Part shown: positions 9,014 through 16,203 of the stretch, in pieces | Numbering within the stretch: the stretch's first letter is position 1 | Layout of the letters: each line of letters starts with the position of its first letter | Assembly: GCA_037176905.1 (NCBI GenBank) | Contig: JBBBWG010028467.1 | Location: 1 to 23,488 of the forward strand | DNA length: 23,488 nucleotides | From: Azolla pinnata | Taxonomy: Eukaryota; Streptophyta; Polypodiopsida; Salviniales; Salviniaceae | Direction: 5' to 3' | Notes under the pieces: model-generated | Databases searched by the model: none | What the model was told of the DNA's origin: nothing | The model's input: the letters and a program-made list of their open reading frames with translations, nothing else | Position numbers and translations under genes: made by a program

Positions 9014-11301
9014 TTACTCACAGTAGTTTGATTCTTGAATACCTGCTGCCACGTATAAATTACTCATGCACACATACCCACCCGAATATCTATCATCCAA
9101 TCGAACTAGATGGTCAAACACCATTTCCCCAAGCTCCACATTCACCCAGTTCCTACAAGCAACCAAGAAAGCCACCCACATCCGAAAACGAGAAGAGATT
9201 GGTACACTTTCAATAACAAGCATTGCTTTGTCGAAGTTTCCCGAACGGCAGAAGAGATCGACAATGCAAATGGATAGTTGTAAATCTGGGTCGAGGAAAT
9301 AGCCAGAGTTTATCATGTCAAAGCATATTCCTCCCTCCTCCACAAGGCCAGCATGATTGCACACCGTCAACAATGCCCCAAATGTGATTGAATTCGCTGT
9401 TAGATTCTCAGCGAGCATACAGTTGAATAAACAAAGAACCTTTTTGACCTTACCCAGTTGAGCATACCCTGATATAAGGGCATTCCACAACGCAACATCA
9501 TGTGTTACGATTCCATCGAACACTTCTTGTGCTCTCGTAAGGGCTCCGCATTTGGCATACATATCTACCAAAGCAGTGCAGAGAACAATGTTTCCAATCA
9601 ACAATCCTAGGCTTTTTATCTCCTTGTGTACCTCTCCTCCAATATTTATCGACCCAATACTTCCACAAGCTTCCAAGATGCAAGTAAATGTAACGGAATC
9701 TGGAGAAACCCCCTCATCTTGCATTTTCTGAAAACACTGGAGTGCTTCATGACTAAGGCCTTGTTGAGTATAACCTGAAATGAGCGCTGTCCATGAAACC
9801 ACGTCCTTTTTCGGAATCTTATCGAACACTTCTTTTGCTTTTCTGAGCATACCACATTTGGCATACATATCCACCAGAGAAGTAGCAAGCACCGTATTAT
9901 CCTTCAACAGCCCACGCTTGTTAATCTCAACATGTATCGCTTCACCTTCCTCACGCAATATTAAGTTTCCACAAGCTTTCAAGGTGCAAGCAAATGTAAT
10001 CACATCCGGAGTGATTCCTTTCTCTTGCATTTCACTATAGCAAATCATCGCTTCGACATTACACCTGTGTTGCACGTACGCATCAATGAGCAAGTTCCAA
10101 GAGACTACATCTTGGACTGGAAGCCCATCGAACACCTCCCGTGCTTTTGAAAGTGCACCATATCTCACAGACATGCCGATTATATCTTTATTAGCCTCAG
10201 GATGGATATCGTTACATTTCAGATCGGTGCATCCTTTCAAGATACTCACAAAAGTGACGAAGTCTGGAGAGACTCCATCTTTTTTCATACGTCCACAAAG
10301 AAGGATAGCTTCATCGACGCGACCTTGTTGCACATGCCCGTCGATCAATGCATTCCATGATACGACATCGCGGGCTGGAAGGTCATGGAACGCTTCTTGA
10401 GCTTCTGTAAGCATTCCACACTTAGCATACATGCTGACTAGTGCAGTTCCAAGCACCACATTCTTTAGCAACGATCTTTGTGGGCAGACCTCTCCATGAA
10501 CGTTTCGGCCCATCTTAGCTAACTTCAGGTTGCCGCAAGCCTTCAAGATGCAAGTGAATGTGATGGAATCAGGAAAGAAGCCTTCTTCCTGCATTCTTCC
10601 AAACAGCTCCAAAGCTCGATCGTTTAGGCTGTGGCGAACACATGCGGCGATGAGGATATTCCACGAGACATCGTTCCGAACAGGAAGCCGATCGAACATC
10701 TCCTGTGCTTCCTCGGGCGCGCCGCATTTCAGGTACATGCTAAGCAAAGCATTGTGGATGTGAACGTGCTTGTCGAGAAGAATTCCTGCCGCGAGGATGT
10801 ATGTATGAATCCGTCTACCTCGGTGAAGGTCTTTGTGCTTGCCACATTCTTTTATGGAGCTGAGAAGAGGCGCGAGATCTCCGAGCGCCGCCGCCGGTGC
10901 TCGGACCCAAGATGGGCTATGTCTCAGAGCAGGCGAGATTGTGTGTTTAGCATGCGTGGAAACAAGGAGCCTGCTCTGATGGTCCTAGATCAAAGGAAAA
11001 CAGCAGAGAAGATCAAAGACCACAAACACATGCTTATTCAACTGAGGAAAACAAGCTCAGCGGAATGTGCAGAAAGCAAAGAGGATATGGAAAGCTCAAA
11101 TGGGTTGTGTGTTGTTTTCTTCTTTTTTTATCTTACATGGAAGATCTGACTGTCGAAGGAGGATGCTGGATGCCCCAGGGCGGCATCTTCTCGTAAGAGC
11201 TCCATATCTGCAGACAGAGTCTCTGGTTCACAGAATCCAGTCTCTTCAACAACGAAGAAGAAGGGGGAGGGGGGTTTCGTGGAGCAGAAACCACGAGTCA
11301 T
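9014..11301 (-). CDS. PLS-class PPR protein with E-like tail, two-exon model
   Basis: Exon 2 (10984-9014) encodes PPR motifs but has no ATG ahead of them. The frame runs open up to a TAG that is itself the end of a strong acceptor (CTGTTTTCCTTTGATCTAG). A 152-bp intron (11136-10985, donor GTAAGA) joins it in phase 0 to exon 1 (11301-11137, 55 codons starting MTRGFCSTKPPSPFFF). The model gives 711 residues, close to PPR 1 (726). The join restores a canonical PLS entry: LLSSIKECGKHKDLHRGRRIH ahead of NALLSMYLKCG. YxxxG landmarks sit near 139, 241, 330, 429 and 531. The 241-330 step is about 13 residues short, an in-frame loss in an L motif. The end (VELGEMVFDHLVRLD, YVCMSNLYVAAG) is E-like and stops without DYW. 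Expected role: RNA recognition in organelles. PPR 1 is a paralogue. Exon 1 is inferred. Confidence 0.85.
10985..11136 (-). other. Inferred PPR 2 intron (152 bp)
   Basis: Donor GTAAGA follows CAT at 11137. The acceptor CTAG ends at 10985 after a pyrimidine-rich tract (GATCTTCTCTGCTGTTTTCC). The intron contains in-frame stops (TAA near its 5' end, TAG at its 3' end), so it must be removed for the PPR frame to be reached from an ATG. Its length agrees with the 145- and 156-bp introns elsewhere in the window. Confidence 0.75.
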
Positions 11302-11429
11302 TCGCCCACTACAGAAGCTATGGTCTGTGCAGAGGCAGCAGAGCCCAAGAAAGAGATGATGAAGCAAGGCTTTGATTTGAACCCAGGACCTCCCAAAAAG
11401 ACTTGCAGCTCCGATCGGATCGACCCGAA

Positions 11430-12010
11430 AAGATTCCTCGATCGAAGATTCCCTGCGTGTTCCGCTAGATGCGAAGATTCCTCGATCGAAGATTCCTCGA
11501 TCGAATATTCCCTGAGTGTTCCGCTAGATGCAGAGATTCCTCGATCGAAGATTCCCTGCGTGTTCCGCTAGATGCGAAGATTCCTCGATCGAAGATTGCT
11601 CGATCGAAGATTCCTTGCGTGTTCCGCTAGATGCGAAGATTCCTTGATCGAAGATTCCCTGCGTGTTCCGCTAGATGCGAAGATTCCTCAATCGAAGATT
11701 CCCTGCGTGTTCCGCTAGATGCGAAGATTCCTCGTGTTTTTTGCCGGCTGCGATGATTCCCCTGGGCTCCTCTTCCTTCCCGTGCGCTTCCTCGATCGAA
11801 GATTCCCAGCGCGTTTTTGCCGGATCGCCAAGATCCCCCCCCCCGGGTCATTGTTCCTTTCTACGTGTGGTTTTCCTCGATCGGAGATTCCTGGCATGTT
11901 TCGCCCAAATGCGAAGATTCCCTCGCCCCACTGTTCCTTTCATTGCGGTTGCGTGATCGAAGATTCCCCGCGTGTTTCTGCCGGATCCGAAGATTCCCCC
12001 CAGGCTTCTG
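11430..12010. repeat. 44-bp minisatellite upstream of PPR 2
   Basis: TTCCGCTAGATG recurs at 11460, 11519, 11562, 11622, 11666 and 11710 (spacings 59, 43, 60, 44, 44). The 59-60-bp units contain an extra copy of the 16-bp CTCGATCGAAGATTC-type segment. From about 11730 to 12010 the array decays into diverged units that still carry GAAGATTCC and TTTTTGCCGG or TTTCTGCCGG. It starts 130 bp upstream of the proposed PPR 2 ATG, so it overlaps the expected promoter. Frames through it encode only the repeat. Confidence 0.88.
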
Positions 12011-13310
12011 ATCTGCATCGGCACAATCGCCCATATCCTCCCAGATCCGCTGAACCTGTCATCGAAACTGGCTTTTCCACGGTCCAGCACGCATAAATAG
12101 GAGCCGAGTTTCACTTGTAAAGATTGAACGCAAGGGAGGTTGTTTGGCTCTCATGGATGGGTCGATTGATCATATGCATGTTTCAACGTACGATTGTTAA
12201 ATACATTGAATACGTAAAAATTACGGGGTTAAATGCATTAAACCACGTTAAATTATCATACGAATCTACAAGTAATTGAACTTGCAGCGTCAAAATGTTG
12301 GAATGATAACGGTGTTTCTCGAGACTTCCAGCAAAACTTCGTGGAGACACCTTTGGGGAAGGAGTCAAGCACAAGGAATTGCTGCATTTCAATGGCGGAT
12401 AATACACCTGAGCTTTGTTAGTAGGGGCTTGGATGAGTAAAAATTTACGTCGCTGTTTTTAGGAAAGTGAGCATGCGATTCAAATTTGGAACCACGTTTT
12501 CCGGATCTTCATGAGACGTGGGGATTGTCGCACATTATCTTGGGGATCAACTGCAATAGAGTAATGCGCAATTGATTGATTGACACCAATTCGATTAATT
12601 GCGAGCCTAAATTAGCATCAAATTAACTGATTGATGAACGCTCGGTTACTTGATTAACACCAAATTAATGCGTCGATCAATTGATGAGATTCTCAAATCA
12701 CTAACTTTGGTTAATCGAATCTAGCAAGGGAATTGATCAGGATCACTTAGTGGGAAGCGATTAGGAATAAGATCAATACTAGCAGAATTTAATTGGGTGT
12801 TAATTTTTAGCGAAAGATAAGATTGAGCCTCAATCTGGAGTTTTGTTTATTTTTTTGAGTAGGCATTGAAATGTAATCTATAATTTTGGGTTAGGCGTTT
12901 TTTTTTCCGGCGATTCTCACTTATAAAATACGTGCAATTTTCGACAGCATGGTTCCGCAAATCACGGTTCGCTCGTTTACGGAGGATCTCTACGAGGCGA
13001 ACGGAATCTCTTTTCGGCCGTTACGGCAAAATCACCGATTTCTAACGATTTGTCGATTCTCGTTATTAGAAAAGAAGAAGAAGAAGAAGAAGAAGACATT
13101 GGATCGAATTCGCGTGCTTTTTGGATACTACGAGAAGATAATACAATGAGCTTGCGTAACCGATTTTAGAACGGATTTTTACTTCTAACGATAATACTCG
13201 TTTTTCGAGCGCATCGTGTGCATGTTTGGTGGCCGTTGCATGTGCCGATCAATGCCCCCCCGCCGCGAGGCCCTACTCGCTCCAATCATGCTTCATACCG
13301 AACTTATCGT
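12011..13310. other. AT-rich intergenic DNA, no supported gene
   Basis: Contains scattered GATTRACACC motifs (12578, 12652), AT-rich stretches and a short AAG run at about 13074-13096. A TATAAAATA at about 12922 precedes an ATG at 12949 that opens a 66-codon frame. That frame has no recognisable feature and is largely microsatellite-driven at its end. No RNA gene was recognised. Confidence 0.5.
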
Positions 13311-13314
13311 GTTA

Positions 13315-14095
13315 TGTATATATGTATGTGCATGTACATTGAATGTGTGCATGATCGAGACGGTCGACATGCGAAGAAGAATGCGATTGCGCATGCATGT
13401 AAGTTATGTATGTGTGTATGTATGTGTATGTGTGTGTGCGTGTGTAGGGTGAATGGATGTATGTAAGTTATGCATGCATGTATGTATGTGTGTGTATGCA
13501 TGCATGCATGCATGTATGTATGTATGTATGTATGTGTATGTATGTGTGTGTAGGGTGAATGGAAGTATGTAAGTTATGTATGTGTGTATGTATGTGTATG
13601 CATGCGCGCATGCATGCATGCATGTATGCATGTATGTATGTATGCATGTGTGTATGTGTGTGCATGTGTGTGCATGTGTGTGTATGTATTTATGGATGGA
13701 TGGATGGATGAATGCATGAATGGATGGTAGATGGATGGATGGATGGATGGATGGTGGGTGTCCGGATGGATGGATAGATGGATGCATGCATGCATGGATG
13801 GTAGATGGATGTCTAGATGGATGGATGGATGGTGGGTGGGTGTCCGGATGGATGGGTAGATGCATGCATGCATGCATGTGTGTGTGCGTGTGCCTGGATG
13901 GCTGCATGGATATGGATGGTGGATCGGCGTTTGGATGGATGGATGCATGCATGCATGCATGCATGTGTATGTGTCTGGATGGATGCATGGATGGATGCAT
14001 GCATGCACGGATGGATGGATGGGTGGATGGGTTGTGGACGCGTATGTATGTATGTATGTGTGTGTGTGTGTGCGTATGAATGGATGGATGGATGT
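13315..14095. repeat. 0.8-kb compound tetranucleotide microsatellite
   Basis: Tandem tetramers of the form TGNA. TGTA/TGTG with TGCA dominates at 13315-13690 and TGGA with TGCA at 13690-14095. Higher-order units are visible: GTAGGGTGAATGGA at about 13444 and 13550 (106 bp apart), and GGTGGGTGTCCGGATGGATG at about 13753 and 13835. Blocks of alternating GCATGCATGCATGC are potential Z-DNA or cruciform formers. Because 4-bp repeats cycle through all frames every 12 bp, both strands show long spurious open frames. Confidence 0.95.
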
Positions 14096-14204
14096 AGGGC
14101 CCGTAGACTATGCGGCTTGATGCATGTACACGTCCATTCGGCGACATGTGGGGTGTGAGACTCCAGAAGAAACATGGCACATGCGCGGCTCCGGATCAGG
14201 CAGA

Positions 14205-14300
14205 CACCCCCCGATGATGATGATGGTGATGCTGCTGCTGATGATGATGGCGATGATGGCGATGATGATGATGATGGTGATGATGGTGATGGTGATTGTC
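14205..14300. repeat. GAT/GGT trinucleotide run
   Basis: Imperfect GATGATG, CTGCTG and GGTGAT repeats. Frames through it give methionine-, aspartate- or isoleucine-rich low complexity. A second tetranucleotide patch (TCTG, then TGCA) lies at about 14530-14625. Confidence 0.8.
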
Positions 14301-15118
14301 CCCCGTGGAAAATCAGGCGGCGAATGAGTACGACATGCATGCATATGGCCACGAGCCGAAGGCGGAGCATCTGCATCTTCAGCCGCGATCTCGCATCTAG
14401 ATTCGTTTCACACCTCGGGTGGGGAGGGGGGCCGGCGGGACGAGGAGAGGAGGAAAAAATGTGGCCTTCTGTCGAGTGTTTCCGGATAAGGGCTCGAGGA
14501 AGCCGATGATGACGACCGAGAACAACACTCCATGTGTGTCTGTATTGTCTTTCTATCTGTCTGTTTGTCTGTCTGTATGCATGTCTGCATGTATGCATGC
14601 AGGCATGCATGTATGTGTGAGAGGAGGGCATGTGGGTATGGTGGCCGGAAGCTGCTTGCAAGGAGCATGTGGCCAACATGAGAAGCTGTTGTTTCCGAGC
14701 GATTATTGTTCAGGGAGAGAGCAGTAGAGAGCTAGAGGGGGGGGGGGCCCCTCTGTCCCATGTGCTTTCGATCGAGTTCAATCAGACGATTCGGGCTCTG
14801 GGCGCAGACAGACGTTTGCTTATTCGCTCTGTAACCTGCGCGCCAACTGATTGCTGTGAGGCCGAACGATGCAACCGTTCTCCGGCGCGTCGCGATCCAT
14901 CTTCGCCCGCTTCATGCGCAATTAATCGATCGAGGAGGCGGAATAGAATGCCTTCCGATTCCCGATCCCCCATCTGCTTTTTTTTTTAACACGGTTCGAT
15001 GCTGCCGCGGCTCGATCAGCGAGCGGTTAAGGACGGGTAAACAAACGATTGTTGTTAACGAGGAGGGGGGCGCGATTAGAGATGGCAGAGGATCATCCGT
15101 CAAGCGAAAGGAGGAGGT

Positions 15119-15364
15119 GATTAGCACCTCGCGTCAATCGATTAACACCGGGTATCAAGTCATTGCGAGCGTAATTTAACATCGAATCGATTAATCGATC
15201 GACGTCAATGAAGTGATTAACACCAAATCGACCCCTTAATCGATTAGCACCTCGCGTCAATTGATTAGCACGGGGATCAATTCATTGCGCGCTTAGTTAA
15301 ACATCGAATCGATTTTAATCGATCGACGTCGATGAAGTGATTAGCACCGAATTAAGCCCTTAAT
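15119..15364. repeat. 123-bp tandem duplication, ATCGAT/ATTAAT-rich
   Basis: GATTAGCACCTCGCGTCAAT occurs at 15119 and 15242. Both copies continue through CATTGCG, an AACATCGAATCGATT-(T)AATCGATCGACGTC segment and GAAGTGATTA. The repeat is full of short palindromes (ATCGAT, TTAA, CGATCG). It is followed by AT-rich TAAG/TAAA tetranucleotides (about 15395-15450). Confidence 0.85.
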
Positions 15365-15542
15365 CGACTCTAAAATGTGGTATTTGAAAAATATATATCA
15401 AATAAATAAGTAAGTAAGTAAATAAATAAAATATATTATTTATATATATGAATTTCGTTTTTGGAAATTATATATTTTAAAACAAAAAACAAATTCGGAA
15501 AAATGAGAAATTGCAGCGTCACGACGAAGACGACGACGACGC

Positions 15543-15624
15543 AGAAACCCTAATTCCTGCAGAAACCCTAACCCTAATTGCTCGCAGCCTGCTGCAGAAA
15601 CCCTAATTGCTCGCAGCCTGCTGC
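15543..15624 (+). promoter_or_regulatory. Cluster of three telo-boxes
   Basis: AAACCCTAA occurs at 15545-15553, 15563-15571 and 15598-15606, all preceded by CAG as in the pair at the start of the window. The segment CCCTAATTGCTCGCAGCCTG is tandemly duplicated. A TTC run follows at once. The cluster lies about 600 bp upstream of the expansin 2 ATG, too far for a core promoter element, and may mark the start of another transcript. Confidence 0.55.
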
Positions 15625-15625
15625 T

Positions 15626-15666
<41 letters not shown>

Positions 15667-16013
15667 TTCTTCTTCTTTCCATGCCTCCTTTCGCTGCCTC
15701 CTGCCATTTTGTTTCTTGCTGTTCCTGCATCAGCGAGCGAGCGAGCGAGCTATGGAGTTTGCAGCAGCAGCAGCAGCAGGAAGAGAAAGGAAGCAACTGT
15801 CAAGCTTGAACAGTCCTCTTGCTCAGGAAGAAGAAGAAGAAGAAGAAGAAGAAGAAGACGAAGAAGAAGAAAAGGTAACAGAAACCGAAAGGGAACCGGA
15901 CATGGAGGCGAACAGAAGAAGCTCCCTTCTTCGTCTTCGTCTTCGGCTTCGTCTTCTTCTTCTTCATGTTCATCTTCTTCATCTTCTTCATGTTCATCTT
16001 CTTCGTCGTCTCT
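15623..16013. repeat. Opposed TTC and GAA tracts with a short acidic open frame
   Basis: A TTC/TCC pyrimidine run (15623-15679) is followed about 150 bp later by a GAA purine run (15826-15874), then TTCGTC/TTCATC repeats (about 15927-16013). The first two are inverted relative to each other and could pair. Between them an ATG at 15752 opens 41 codons (MEFAAAAAAGRERKQL, then a glutamate run) ending at a possible donor GTAACA (15875). This looks like an orphan first exon, but no continuation was found. Confidence 0.6.
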
Positions 16014-16101
16014 TTTTGTCTGTCTGTGCCCTAGAAAGACAGACATGGAAGCTTTTGCATGGATCTGGACCCCACACCTCCGCCTCATCGCCGCACGGAT
16101 G

Positions 16102-16110
16102 TATATATAG
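16102..16110 (+). promoter_or_regulatory. TATA box of expansin 2
   Basis: TATATATAG, 102 bp upstream of the ATG, followed by a C/T-rich leader (TTCCTTCC, TTTCTTTC). Transcription should start near 16132-16137, giving a leader of about 70 nt. Confidence 0.7.
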
Positions 16111-16203
16111 AGGACATGGATCTCCACAGATCCTGCACCATTCCATCCTCGAGCGCTTCCTTCCTTCCTTCCTTCGTCTCCTTCTTTCTTTCTTTCCCCA
16201 GCC

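Noticed and set aside
10631-11149. 172-codon plus-strand frame
   Set aside because: It is antisense to the PPR 2 N-terminal exons and intron. The PPR strand gives a coherent PLS protein, and this frame has no features.
11370-11400. tRNA-like B box (GGTTCAAATC on the minus strand) suggesting a tRNA or SINE
   Set aside because: No A box, cloverleaf or 3' tail could be found at the expected distance. It may be a relic, but a single T-loop-like decamer is not enough.
13404-14679. Long overlapping open frames (258, 288 and 144 codons) on both strands, His/Thr/Ile-rich or Met/Asp/Gly-rich
   Set aside because: They are produced by the tetranucleotide and GAT microsatellites. Stop-free frames on both strands with the same periodic peptide are repeat artefacts.
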